Of a stretch of DNA of 64,000 nt, positions 25,986 to 34,776 are shown piece after piece. The translations under genes were made by a program, and so were the position numbers. The notes beneath the pieces were generated by a model. It searched no databases. It saw only the letters and a list, made by a program, of their open reading frames with translations, and was not told the DNA's origin. This DNA is from an uncultured Lachnospiraceae bacterium (GTDB taxonomy: Bacteria; Bacillota; Clostridia; Lachnospirales; Lachnospiraceae): positions 318,307 to 382,306 of the forward strand of contig CAJTMW010000002.1 in NCBI GenBank assembly GCA_910577275.1. Reading direction: 5' to 3'. Every line of letters starts with the position of its first letter. The stretch's first letter is position 1.

Positions 25986-26353
25986 GCAGGTTTTTTGTAA
26001 TCCATCTTGCTTTACCAACAATTTCCATAAAAAAATTGCAAAAACTTTTATTTTTTGCTTGCAAAAATATTAATGTTTTGTTAATATAAATATATGTCAG
26101 ATGGAAATCATCAGACAACATTAAATTTTGGTAAAATTCCCCTTTTACACTGAACGGGTTGGAGACTTGTTTTCCGCCCGTTCTTTTATTATGTGCAGAG
26201 AGTGCATAATAGAGATTATTGCTTACACAAGGCACACCAATGCGCGGCAGGCAGGGGAGAAAAAACTTTCCCCTACTTGATTACAGGAAAATGTGGTAGA
26301 ATCTTTTTAAGGTAACAGAAAAAGTGCGGGATGAACAAAGAGGGGAGCTTATT
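25986..26353 (+). other. 368-bp gene-free AT-rich stretch
   Basis: No coding potential seen. It contains a hairpin TGTCAGATG/CATCAGACA (26095-26117, one mismatch), a terminator (26152-26190), an AGGGGA/TCCCCT hairpin around 26254-26275, and an extended -10 (TGGTAGAAT, hexamer 26297-26302) that probably serves the AAA-like gene. The base composition shifts to AT-rich here and stays so through the next gene. Confidence 0.55.
26152..26190 (+). terminator. probable terminator
   Basis: GAACGGG (26152-26158) pairs with CCCGTTC (26177-26183), an 18-base loop, then TTTTATT. It would end the sigma-like/hypothetical gene pair. Confidence 0.6.
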
Positions 26354-27946
26354 TTGAAGAAGCGTTTTAATGTGACAGGCTTATGCTATCCGAATGAAAA
26401 TTATATGGTGGATATTGAAAATCGGCTAAGGGAAATAAAGGAGCTTGTAGCAGAAGGAAAATATTTTGTCATAAACAGGGCAAGGCAATATGGAAAAACC
26501 ACCACATTGTGGGCGCTGCAGCAATATCTTCAGCCGGAATTTGTATCCGTTTTGTTAAGCTTTCAGAAATTAAGTTCATTGGATTTTTCTGATGAATTTA
26601 CATTTACGTCCGCCTTTGCGGATATATTCGTGCAGTCGGTAAGAAGGAAAAATATTGCAGGTCTTGATGAGGGAAGCATGGCTGAGCTGGAGAAGCTTTC
26701 CGAGGGAAAAGATACTCCGGCAGGCTTGAGAAAGCTGTTTAAAATTTTCGGGGATTTATGCGACCGGGCGCCCAAACCTCTGGTGCTTATGATTGACGAG
26801 GTTAACAACGCATCCAATAATCAGGTTTTTCTGGACTTCCTCGCCATGCTCAGGGATTATTATCTTGACAGAAAGTCGATTCCGGTATTTCAGTCGGTGA
26901 TACTTGCCGGGGTATACGATATTAAAAATCTCAAGCTGAAAATCAGACCGGAAGAAGAACATAAGTATAACAGTCCATGGAACATTGCGGCGGATTTTTC
27001 GGTTGATATGAGCTTTTCGACAGATGATATTGCGGGAATGCTGAAAGATTATGAGAGCGATTACCGGACAGGAATGGAGATAGAAAAAATAGCGGATGAT
27101 ATTTACGGGTATACCTCCGGTTATCCTTATCTGGTTTCTGCTATCTGTAAATTGATTGACGAACGGCTCGGGAACAAAGGAGCATTTAAAGGGGATTCCG
27201 CCTGGTCTGCGGCAGGCGTAAAGGAGGCTGTCAGAATCTTTTTAAAAGAGCCGAATACTTTATTTGACGATATGATAAAAAAACTGACAGATTACCCGGA
27301 GCTTAATCTGATGCTGAGGGAGATTTTGTTTTCAGGCCAGACCTTTTCATTCAATCCTTATAATTATGTGATAAATATGGGGAGGATGCTGGGCTTTCTC
27401 AGGGAGAGAAATGATTCCGTGGAAATTGCAAACCGGATTTTTGAGATGCATCTTTATAATTATTTTCTTTCGGAGGAAATGACAGGGAGTATCACCTACA
27501 AAACGGCATTGCAGGAGAAAAATCAGTTTGTGGAAAATGAAAACCTTAATATGGATAAGGTTATGGAGAAATTCCAGGAACATTATTCGGAAATTTACGG
27601 CGATAATGATATCAGATTTCTGGAAGAGAACGGTCGTCGTTTGTTTTTACTATATTTAAAGCCAATCATTAACGGGAGTGGAAATTATTATGTGGAAGCC
27701 AGAACGAGAGATATGAACCGGACGGATGTGGTGATTGATTATCACGGCAGCCAATATATTGTTGAGATGAAGATACACCGTGGGGAGGTATATGAAAGAA
27801 AAGGAATGGAACAGTTGGCCGGGTATCTTAAAGAATATCATCTTTCTAAAGGTTATCTGCTTGTATTTAATTTTAATAAGAACAAAAGGACAGGGATAAA
27901 AACTGTGCAATATGGCGGAAAAGAGATTTTGGAAGTTATTGTTTAA
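26354..27946 (+). CDS. AAA-like ATPase with C-terminal PD-(D/E)XK nuclease-like domain
   Basis: A 530-residue protein. I prefer the TTG at 26354, seven bases after AGGGGAG, to the GTG 30 bases upstream. Residues ~1-300 form the AAA-like domain family common in Clostridia, with the modified P-loop NRARQYGKTTTLWAL and an Asp-rich Walker B (LVLMIDEVNNAS). The last ~120 residues carry a PD-(D/E)XK core: TDVVIDY, then IVEMKIHRGE. Members are often multicopy and patchily distributed; their role (defence, mobile-element related or regulatory) is not established. Base composition is clearly more AT-rich than neighbours, suggesting acquisition by transfer. Confidence 0.85.
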   Translation: MKKRFNVTGLCYPNENYMVDIENRLREIKELVAEGKYFVINRARQYGKTTTLWALQQYLQPEFVSVLLSFQKLSSLDFSDEFTFTSAFADIFVQSVRRKNIAGLDEGSMAELEKLSEGKDTPAGLRKLFKIFGDLCDRAPKPLVLMIDEVNNASNNQVFLDFLAMLRDYYLDRKSIPVFQSVILAGVYDIKNLKLKIRPEEEHKYNSPWNIAADFSVDMSFSTDDIAGMLKDYESDYRTGMEIEKIADDIYGYTSGYPYLVSAICKLIDERLGNKGAFKGDSAWSAAGVKEAVRIFLKEPNTLFDDMIKKLTDYPELNLMLREILFSGQTFSFNPYNYVINMGRMLGFLRERNDSVEIANRIFEMHLYNYFLSEEMTGSITYKTALQEKNQFVENENLNMDKVMEKFQEHYSEIYGDNDIRFLEENGRRLFLLYLKPIINGSGNYYVEARTRDMNRTDVVIDYHGSQYIVEMKIHRGEVYERKGMEQLAGYLKEYHLSKGYLLVFNFNKNKRTGIKTVQYGGKEILEVIV

Positions 27947-27952
27947 GTTGTC

Positions 27953-27981
27953 GTGACATTTCCCCCAATATGGGGTATACT
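27953..27981 (+). promoter_or_regulatory. promoter of the M16 peptidase gene
   Basis: GTGACA (27953-27958), 17-bp spacer, TATACT (27976-27981), 29 bases before the ATG. Confidence 0.6.
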
Positions 27982-28010
27982 AATCAAAACAACAACGGAA
28001 AGGTGAAAAG

Positions 28011-30947
28011 ATGTCTATGAAACAGCAAATCAAGAGCTTGGCCGCCTATGAAATCATTGAAAAGAGAGCCATCAGTGATTTAAACTCCGACGGTTATATT
28101 TTAAAGCATAAAAAAACAGGGGCGATGGTAACGCTCCTTTTAAACGACAATGAAAACAAGGTGTTTTACATCGGTTTCCGCACGCCGCCGAAGGACAGCA
28201 CGGGAGTCGCCCACATTCTCGAGCACTCGGTGCTCTGCGGCTCTTTAAATTTCCCTGTAAAGGACCCTTTTGTGGAGCTGGTCAAGGGCTCTTTGAATAC
28301 CTTTTTAAATGCAATGACATATCCTGACAAGACCGTGTACCCCGTGGCAAGCTGCAACGATAAGGATTTTAAGAATCTGGTGCACGTGTATCTCGACGCG
28401 GTTTTCCACCCCAATATTTACAGGCAGGAAAATATTTTCCTGCAGGAGGGCTGGCACTATGAGATGGAAAGCCCGGAGAGCGAGCTTACCATAAACGGCG
28501 TGGTCTACAATGAGATGAAGGGCGCTTTTTCCTCGCCGGACGATGTGGTGGAGAGGGAAATCATGAATTCCCTTTACCCGGATATTACTTACGGACTGGA
28601 ATCTGGGGGCGACCCGGAGGTGATTCCGTCCCTTACCTATGAGGAATTTCTGGAATTTCATAAAAAGTATTATCATCCGTCAAACAGTTATATTTATCTG
28701 TACGGAAATCTGGATGCGGAGGAGTATCTTGACTTTCTGGACAGGGAATACCTCTCCGGTTACGACGCCCTTAAGGTGGATTCGAAGGTGGGGCTGCAAA
28801 AGCCTTTTAAGGAGCCGAAGGAGCTTATAAGGGAGTATCCGGTGATGGAGGACGAGCCTGCGGAGAATAATACCTATCTGACTTACAATATTTCCATGGG
28901 AACCAGCCTTGACAAAAAGCTTTATATCGCAATGGATGTGCTGGATTATGTCCTTTGCTCCGCGCCGGGAGCGCTGATAAAGCAGACTTTGATTGACAAG
29001 GGGATTGGCAAGGACGTATACAGCTCCATGGAAAACGGCATTTACCAGCCTTATTTTTCCATAATTGCCAAGAATGCCGGGGAAGGCCAGAAGGAAGAAT
29101 TTGTAAGAACCATTGAGGAAACGCTCCATAAGGCGGTGCAGGAGGGCCTTGACAAAAAGGCGCTTACGGCTGCAATCAACTATTTTGAATTTAAATACAG
29201 GGAGGCGGACTTCGGCTCTTATCCCAGAGGGCTTCTTTTGGGGCTGCAGGCTCTTGACAGCTGGCTTTACGACGACAGGGAGCCTTTCATGCATATCGAG
29301 GCCAATAAAACCTTTGAGGAGCTGAAAAAGTCCATTGACACAGGATATTTTGAGGAACTGATTCAGAGCCTCATGTTGGAAAATCCCCACAAGACCATTC
29401 TCACGGTGCGCCCTGTGCCCGGTCTTGCCACCAGGAGGGACGCCGCCCTTGCGCAGAAGCTGAAAGCCTACAGGGAAGGGCTCTCCGATGAGGAAATCCG
29501 GGAAATTATGGAGAAAACGGAAAAGCTTCACGAATGGCAGGAGGAGCCGGATACGGAGGAGAACCTTAAGAAGATTCCCATGCTCACGCGGGCGGATTTG
29601 AAAAAGGAAGCCGCGCCTTTTGTCAATGAGGAGAAAAAGGCAGGGGATACCACCATTCTTTTCCATGATATTTTTACCAACGGAATCGGTTATTTGAATC
29701 TGGTTTTCAATCTGAAGGATGTGCCTAAGCGGCTTTTCCCGTATGTGGGGATTCTGAAATCCGCGCTGATGATGGTGGATACGGAGCATTTCGGCTACGG
29801 GGAGCTGTTTAACGAGGTGAATATTCATACCGGCGGTATCCGGGCGGTGGCGAACACTTACACCAATGCGGAGCGGATGAAGGAGTACACGGTCACTTTG
29901 GAACTGCGTTCCAAGGCTCTTTATGAAAAGCAGGGAAAGGCCCTGGAGCTTTTGAAAGAAATTATTTTAACCTCAAGGTTTGACGATACCAAGCGTCTTT
30001 ATGAAATTATTGCGGAGGCGCAGTCCAGGATGCAGGCGGCGATGATAAATGCGGGCCATTCTCTGGCGTCTTTGCGCGCCCTCGGCTATTTTTCACCGAC
30101 TGCCGCCGTTTCGGAGCAGATAAGCGGCCTTGCGTTTTACCGGTTCATAGAGGAGCTGGAAAGAGATTTTGACAGTCGCAAAGAGGAATTGTCGGCAAGC
30201 CTTAAGGAGCTGTCCCGGTATATTTTCAGACCGGAAAATCTGCTGGTGGACTATACGGCTACAAAAGAAGGCTATGCGGGGATGAAAGAGGCGGTGCTTG
30301 ATTTGAAGAACAGCCTTTTTACCACCCCTGTGGAAAAGGGAAGCTTTGCGCCGGAGCCTGTGAAGAAAAACGAGGGCTTTCTGACCGCCGGGCAGGTGCA
30401 GTATGTGTGCCGCGCCGGGAATTTCATTGACAGAGGGCTTTCCTATACAGGCGCGCTCAAGGTGCTCAAGGTGATGATGGGATATGATTATCTCTGGAGC
30501 CAGATAAGGGTGAAGGGCGGCGCTTACGGCTGTATGTGCAATTTTTTCAAAAACGGGGACGCCTATTTCGTATCCTACAGGGACCCGAATCTTGATAGAA
30601 CCATAGAGGTTTACGAGGCGGCTGCGGATTATATTAAAAATGCCGGACTGGACGAGCGGACGGTGACGCAGTTCATTATCGGGGCGGTGAGCGAGCTGGA
30701 TACGCCTATGACGCCGGCGTCGAGAGGCTTATATTCTCTCAGTGGATATCTGACCGGACTGTCCATGGAGCGTGTGCAGAGGGAGAGAGACGAGCTTTTA
30801 GCCACCACGCCCGAAACGATAAGAGAGCTTTACCGGTATGTGGAAGCCTTTATGGAAGAAAACTGCCTGTGCGTGGTCGGGAACGGCGATAAGATAAGAG
30901 AGAGGGAAGAACTCTTTATGAAGGTGGAGCAGCTGTTTTTGAGCTGA
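28011..30947 (+). CDS. M16C family zinc metallopeptidase (presequence protease-like)
   Basis: A 978-residue cytosolic peptidase of the insulinase family, the size expected for the PreP/Cym1 branch with two M16 halves joined by a linker. The inverted zinc motif HxxEH is H68-I-L-E71-H72 within GVAHILEHSVLCGS; the distal glutamate lies in VVYNEMKGAFSS. The second half ends with the substrate-pocket region (YDYLWSQIRVKGGAYGCM). These enzymes form a closed chamber and degrade peptides of limited length. No signal peptide. It stands as a single gene with its own promoter. General peptide turnover is the likely role. Confidence 0.92.
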   Translation: MSMKQQIKSLAAYEIIEKRAISDLNSDGYILKHKKTGAMVTLLLNDNENKVFYIGFRTPPKDSTGVAHILEHSVLCGSLNFPVKDPFVELVKGSLNTFLNAMTYPDKTVYPVASCNDKDFKNLVHVYLDAVFHPNIYRQENIFLQEGWHYEMESPESELTINGVVYNEMKGAFSSPDDVVEREIMNSLYPDITYGLESGGDPEVIPSLTYEEFLEFHKKYYHPSNSYIYLYGNLDAEEYLDFLDREYLSGYDALKVDSKVGLQKPFKEPKELIREYPVMEDEPAENNTYLTYNISMGTSLDKKLYIAMDVLDYVLCSAPGALIKQTLIDKGIGKDVYSSMENGIYQPYFSIIAKNAGEGQKEEFVRTIEETLHKAVQEGLDKKALTAAINYFEFKYREADFGSYPRGLLLGLQALDSWLYDDREPFMHIEANKTFEELKKSIDTGYFEELIQSLMLENPHKTILTVRPVPGLATRRDAALAQKLKAYREGLSDEEIREIMEKTEKLHEWQEEPDTEENLKKIPMLTRADLKKEAAPFVNEEKKAGDTTILFHDIFTNGIGYLNLVFNLKDVPKRLFPYVGILKSALMMVDTEHFGYGELFNEVNIHTGGIRAVANTYTNAERMKEYTVTLELRSKALYEKQGKALELLKEIILTSRFDDTKRLYEIIAEAQSRMQAAMINAGHSLASLRALGYFSPTAAVSEQISGLAFYRFIEELERDFDSRKEELSASLKELSRYIFRPENLLVDYTATKEGYAGMKEAVLDLKNSLFTTPVEKGSFAPEPVKKNEGFLTAGQVQYVCRAGNFIDRGLSYTGALKVLKVMMGYDYLWSQIRVKGGAYGCMCNFFKNGDAYFVSYRDPNLDRTIEVYEAAADYIKNAGLDERTVTQFIIGAVSELDTPMTPASRGLYSLSGYLTGLSMERVQRERDELLATTPETIRELYRYVEAFMEENCLCVVGNGDKIREREELFMKVEQLFLS

Positions 30948-31027
30948 GGGAAAGAAAAACGGAGGCTGCGCAAAAATAACATGCGGGAACAGAAAAAATC
31001 AGGAAAACCCCATAAATCCCGGCGGTT

Positions 31028-31039
31028 TGATACGTATCA
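31028..31039. promoter_or_regulatory. 12-bp perfect palindrome before the DUF4349 gene
   Basis: TGATACGTATCA, 34 bases before the start codon and nested inside a wider TTTGAT...ATCAAA dyad. It could be an operator; no repressor family can be named. Confidence 0.4.
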
Positions 31040-31072
31040 GATATACCATCAAATTTACAGGGAGGAATTGTT

Positions 31073-32173
31073 ATGAAAAAGAAAAAAGGGAAATGGAAAC
31101 TGTTAGTATTGTCACTGATATCAGGGCTTTTGTTTACCGGCTGCGGCTCTTCCAAGCAGTATGCGGAGACTGCCGCGGCTGACACGGCCGCCTATGAAAG
31201 CGCCTACGACGCAGGGGGAACGGGTTACCTCTCCGACGGCGTCTACAGCGCCGGAAGCTATGATGCGGCGGTCACTGAGGAAGCTGCCGCGGAGGAAAAC
31301 GGTGCGGCGCCTGCGGAGGGGGCCGGGGAGGGCGCGTCCGGGGATACTCCGGCAGTACAGGATACCAGCCGCAAGCTGATTCGGAACGTGAACCTTGACG
31401 TGGAAACGGAAACCTTTGACGAGCTGCTTTCTTCCGTTCAGAATAAAATCGACCGGCTGGGCGGGGACATAGAGGAGAGCTTTACCTACAACGGCAGCAG
31501 CTATTACGGACAGGATTCCAGAAACGCCAACCTTACAATCAGGATTCCCGCCGATAAGCTGAACGAATTTTTGTCCGATGTGGCGGAGATTTCCAACGTT
31601 ATCAGAAGAAATGAAAGCGTAACAGATGTTACATTGCAGTATGTGGATATGGAGAGCCATAAAAAGGTTCTCTTAACGGAGCAGGAGCGTCTCATCGAGC
31701 TTTTGGGGCGCGCGGAAACCATTGAGGACATCATTTCCCTGGAGAGCCGCCTTTCCGAGGTGCGTTACCAGATTGAAAGCATGGAGGCACAGCTGCGAAC
31801 ACTGGATAATCAGGTAAGCTACAGCACCGTTTATCTGTATATCGACGAGGTGAAAAAGCTCACGCCTGTAAAGGAGCAGACCGTCTGGGAGAGAATCGCC
31901 ACCGGTTTTATCAACAGCCTCTATGACGTGGGCAACGGACTTGAGAATTTCGTAGTGGGCGTACTTATCGACCTGCCTTATATTGTACTTTGGATAGTGG
32001 TAATTCTGCTGGCAGTCCTTGTTCTCCGCTTTGTGATAAGGCGCATAAGAAGAAAAAGGGGGCAGAATGGGGCAGAGCGGAAGAAAGGGCTTTTCCGTAA
32101 AGGTATTTTCAGGAAAAAGAAACAGGAAGCGGCTGAGGCACCAGAGTCCTCTGACACTGATAATATGGAATAA
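31073..32173 (+). CDS. DUF4349 domain lipoprotein
   Basis: A 366-residue surface lipoprotein with a single C-terminal membrane span. Signal peptide residues 1-23 end in F-T-G-C24. Residues ~28-100 are a low-complexity Ala/Glu/Gly/Tyr linker. Residues ~100-285 form the DUF4349 domain, which includes a coiled coil (TEQERLIELLGRAETIEDIISLESRLSEV in part) flanked by beta-strands (RNVNLDVETETF; NLTIRIPADKLNEFL). A span at ~303-326 is followed by a very basic cytoplasmic tail (RRIRRKRG, FRKKKQ). Function of the family is unknown. AGGGAGGA site upstream. Confidence 0.85.
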   Translation: MKKKKGKWKLLVLSLISGLLFTGCGSSKQYAETAAADTAAYESAYDAGGTGYLSDGVYSAGSYDAAVTEEAAAEENGAAPAEGAGEGASGDTPAVQDTSRKLIRNVNLDVETETFDELLSSVQNKIDRLGGDIEESFTYNGSSYYGQDSRNANLTIRIPADKLNEFLSDVAEISNVIRRNESVTDVTLQYVDMESHKKVLLTEQERLIELLGRAETIEDIISLESRLSEVRYQIESMEAQLRTLDNQVSYSTVYLYIDEVKKLTPVKEQTVWERIATGFINSLYDVGNGLENFVVGVLIDLPYIVLWIVVILLAVLVLRFVIRRIRRKRGQNGAERKKGLFRKGIFRKKKQEAAEAPESSDTDNME

Positions 32174-32242
32174 AACTCAATGAATCGGCGGGGCGGGGAA
32201 GCCTGCCCCGAAGCCGCGAAAAGGCGGTGGAATGGAGAATAA

Positions 32243-33145
32243 ATGAACGAACAGTATAAATCCGGTTTTGCGGCGATTATTGGAAGGCCGAACGTAGGAA
32301 AATCTACGCTGATGAACTGTCTGATAGGACAGAAAATCGCCATCACATCCAATAAGCCCCAGACCACAAGGAACCGTATCCAGACCGTATATACCTCGAA
32401 GGAGGGGCAGATTGTGTTCGTGGATACCCCGGGAATCCACAAGGCAAAGAACCGGCTCGGGGATTATATGGTAAATATTGCACAGAGGAGCCTTAACGAG
32501 GTAGATGTGATTTTGTGGCTGGTGGAGCCTTCCAGTTTCATAGGCGCCGGGGAGCGGCATATCATAGAGCAGCTTGGAAAGGTATCCGTACCGGTGATAC
32601 TGGTCATCAATAAGATTGACACGGTAAAGAGAGAGGAGCTTCTCGGCTTTATTGACACCTACAGGAAGGAAATGGATTTTGCGGAAATCGTCCCGGTATC
32701 GGCGCTGAAAAATGATAATACGGAAGAATTAATTAAGTGTATCATGGCGTATCTGCCTTATGGGCCGGCCTTTTTTGACGAGGATACCATCACGGACCAG
32801 CCGGAGAGGCAGCTTGTGGCGGAGCTTGTCAGGGAAAAGGCGCTACGCGCCCTGGACGAGGAGGTTCCCCACGGCATTGCCGTCACCATTGAGCGGATGA
32901 AATACCGGAAGGGGATTGTGGATATCGACGCCAACATCGTCTGTGAAAAGGATTCCCACAAGGGAATTATCATTGGAAAACAGGGCAGTATGCTGAAAAA
33001 AATCGGAACCGGAGCAAGAAGGGATATCGAAAATCTTCTGGGTATCCGGGTAAATCTGCAGTTGTGGGTGAAGGTGAAAAAGGACTGGCGGGACAGCGAT
33101 TTCCTTCTCAAAAATTTTGGCTATAATCCAAAGGACGGCGAATAG
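32243..33145 (+). CDS. era: GTPase Era
   Basis: A 300-residue ribosome-assembly GTPase that binds the 3' end of 16S rRNA during 30S maturation. G motifs are all present: G1 GRPNVGKST, G2 TTRNR, G3 DTPG, G4 NKID, G5 SALK. The C-terminal KH RNA-binding domain includes GIIIGKQGSMLKKIGTGAR. Length is normal. It is followed by a YqzL-like ORF and recO, the usual Firmicute order. Confidence 0.97.
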   Translation: MNEQYKSGFAAIIGRPNVGKSTLMNCLIGQKIAITSNKPQTTRNRIQTVYTSKEGQIVFVDTPGIHKAKNRLGDYMVNIAQRSLNEVDVILWLVEPSSFIGAGERHIIEQLGKVSVPVILVINKIDTVKREELLGFIDTYRKEMDFAEIVPVSALKNDNTEELIKCIMAYLPYGPAFFDEDTITDQPERQLVAELVREKALRALDEEVPHGIAVTIERMKYRKGIVDIDANIVCEKDSHKGIIIGKQGSMLKKIGTGARRDIENLLGIRVNLQLWVKVKKDWRDSDFLLKNFGYNPKDGE

Positions 33146-33201
33146 AAAAACGAAAAAAGTAAACCCTAGTATTAATACATTTTAATACCAGGGGGCATAA
33201 G

Positions 33202-33486
33202 ATGAAAGTGATAAATTACTGGGAGCATTTTTTAACGACTGGAAGTGTAAGCGATTATCTGAATTACCTGGGTGAGCGCCGGCAGAATGGACCGGGGGCT
33301 CTGACCGGGAGCGGGAGCCTCTCCGGTACAGAAGATGGGGAAGCGTCAGTGGATGGAAAGTTTGCAAAAGCTTCGGAATGGAAATGTGCCGGAGGCGTTC
33401 AAAGTGACGGGGGAGCGGGAAAGGTTGAGGGAACAGGTAAGCGTTACAGGAATGATATTGAAAGCGGAACCCATCGGGGAATATGA
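33202..33486 (+). CDS. YqzL-like small protein with unusual C-terminal extension
   Basis: Reading frame of 94 codons starting at an ATG behind a GGGGG site. The first ~28 residues (MKVINYWEHFLTTGSVSDYL) match the YqzL type found between era and recO in Firmicutes, where the protein has about 45-55 residues. The remainder is Gly/Ser-rich and overlaps the 5' end of recO in another frame by about 60 bp, so only the N-terminal part may be conserved. Alternatively an indel has extended the frame. Function of YqzL is unknown. Confidence 0.6.
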   Translation: MKVINYWEHFLTTGSVSDYLNYLGERRQNGPGALTGSGSLSGTEDGEASVDGKFAKASEWKCAGGVQSDGGAGKVEGTGKRYRNDIESGTHRGI

Positions 33487-34081
33487 CAGACGGGTGATGA
33501 TATTAACAAGGGAGAGGGGAAAGATAGCAGCCTTTGCCAGAGGCGCCAGGAAACAGGGCAGCAGGCTGCTTGCTTCCACCAATCCCTTTTGCTTTGGGAA
33601 ATTTCTTCTTTATGAGGGCAGGACGTCCTATAATATTACGGAAAGCGTTATCAGCAACTATTTTGAAGGATTCCGGGAGGATTTTGAGGCGGCCTGCTAC
33701 GGGATGTACTTTCTGGAAATGACGGATTATTATACGAGGGAAAACAGCGATGAAAAGGAAATGCTGAAGCTTTTGTATCAGTCGCTTCGGGCGCTTTTGC
33801 ATAACGGGCTTTCCAATAAGCTGGTGCGGTACATATTTGAAATAAAGGCGCTTAAGATAAACGGCGAGTACCCGGGAATACCCGAAAGGGAGGAGGGCTT
33901 TTTGCCTTCCACGGTTTATGCAGTGAACTATATCGCGGCCACGGCGGTTGAAAAGCTCTACACTTTTACGGTGACGGAGCAGGTGCTTTTGGAGCTTTCG
34001 TGGATTGCGGACAATTACAGAAACCGCTTTATTGATAAAAAAATGAAAAGTCTGGAAATATTATGCGAATTTCCATGTTGA
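33425..34081 (+). CDS. recO: DNA repair protein RecO
   Basis: RecO mediates loading of RecA through RecR and anneals complementary strands in recombinational repair. The conserved start region VTGMILKAEPIGEYDRRVMI and the adjoining TRERGKIAAFARGARKQGS (OB fold) identify it. The frame is open from 33335, but family members begin only a few residues before VTG, so I favour the TTG at 33425, nine bases after GGGGGAG (218 residues); the GTG at 33404 is an alternative. The last ~140 residues are the helical RecO C-terminal domain. No zinc-finger cysteines are seen in the usual place, as in many RecO variants. Confidence 0.88.
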   Translation: MREQVSVTGMILKAEPIGEYDRRVMILTRERGKIAAFARGARKQGSRLLASTNPFCFGKFLLYEGRTSYNITESVISNYFEGFREDFEAACYGMYFLEMTDYYTRENSDEKEMLKLLYQSLRALLHNGLSNKLVRYIFEIKALKINGEYPGIPEREEGFLPSTVYAVNYIAATAVEKLYTFTVTEQVLLELSWIADNYRNRFIDKKMKSLEILCEFPC

Positions 34082-34106
34082 AAAACGCTTAATAGTCATA
34101 TATAAT
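34078..34106 (+). promoter_or_regulatory. sigma-A promoter overlapping the recO stop
   Basis: TTGAAA (34078-34083), 17-bp spacer, TATAAT (34101-34106). A near-consensus promoter for the lipoprotein gene and possibly for glyQS downstream. Confidence 0.75.
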
Positions 34107-34140
34107 GAACCTTATGATTTGAAAGAGGCAGGGGAATGAA

Positions 34141-34761
34141 ATGAAAAGCAGCGGAAAATTTTCGTACAATGTGATAATGGGCGCATTTGCAATGGCAACT
34201 GTGCTGGGACTTACAGCCTGTGGAAATGAGAAAGAAGAAGACGGCGGCACCTTTATTACCGTGAACAAAGACGGAAGCATCCAGTCGGAGATTGTGGAAA
34301 GCTTCGGGGAGGAACGCTACGATAAAGACGAGCTGCAGTCGGTGATTTTAGGGGAGCTGGCCGTTTACAATAAAAAATCCGAGAATAACATTACCGTGGA
34401 AAAGGTGGATATGGACGGCGACAACGTTGTGGTAAAGATGACCTACGAAGGAAGCGGGGATTACGCCGCTTTTAACAAGGTGAATTTTTATGCGGGAACC
34501 CCGGCGGGAGCCGAGGCGGCAGGCTTTGAGCTGAACGTGGTATTAAGCGGGGTGAAGGACCCGAATGAGACGGTGGGGAAGTCGGACATTCTGGCAATGG
34601 AAAATGCGGGAATCCTCATCACGGACGTTGACGAGAGCATTGTCCTTGGCGGAAAGGCTCTTTATGTCAGCGAAGGCGTGGAGACCTTCTCTAACGGAAA
34701 GGCGGTGCGCCGTCTGGGAGAGGACAAAAAGCTGATGTATGTAATTTACAGTATGAAATAG
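34141..34761 (+). CDS. hypothetical lipoprotein
   Basis: A 206-residue lipoprotein of unknown function. A signal peptide with lipobox L-T-A-C27 is followed by a charged linker and a soluble domain with alternating beta-strands (NITVEKVDMDGDNVVVKMTY, GKALYVSEGVETFS). It precedes glyQS by 15 bp and follows a strong promoter. I do not recognise a named domain. It would be anchored to the outer face of the membrane. Confidence 0.75.
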   Translation: MKSSGKFSYNVIMGAFAMATVLGLTACGNEKEEDGGTFITVNKDGSIQSEIVESFGEERYDKDELQSVILGELAVYNKKSENNITVEKVDMDGDNVVVKMTYEGSGDYAAFNKVNFYAGTPAGAEAAGFELNVVLSGVKDPNETVGKSDILAMENAGILITDVDESIVLGGKALYVSEGVETFSNGKAVRRLGEDKKLMYVIYSMK

Positions 34762-34776
34762 AGAAAGAGGTGTATT

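Noticed and set aside
28680..29828. 382-codon minus-strand frame inside the M16 peptidase gene
   Set aside because: Complementary-strand artefact of codon bias; low-complexity Leu/His/Arg-rich translation without domain features.
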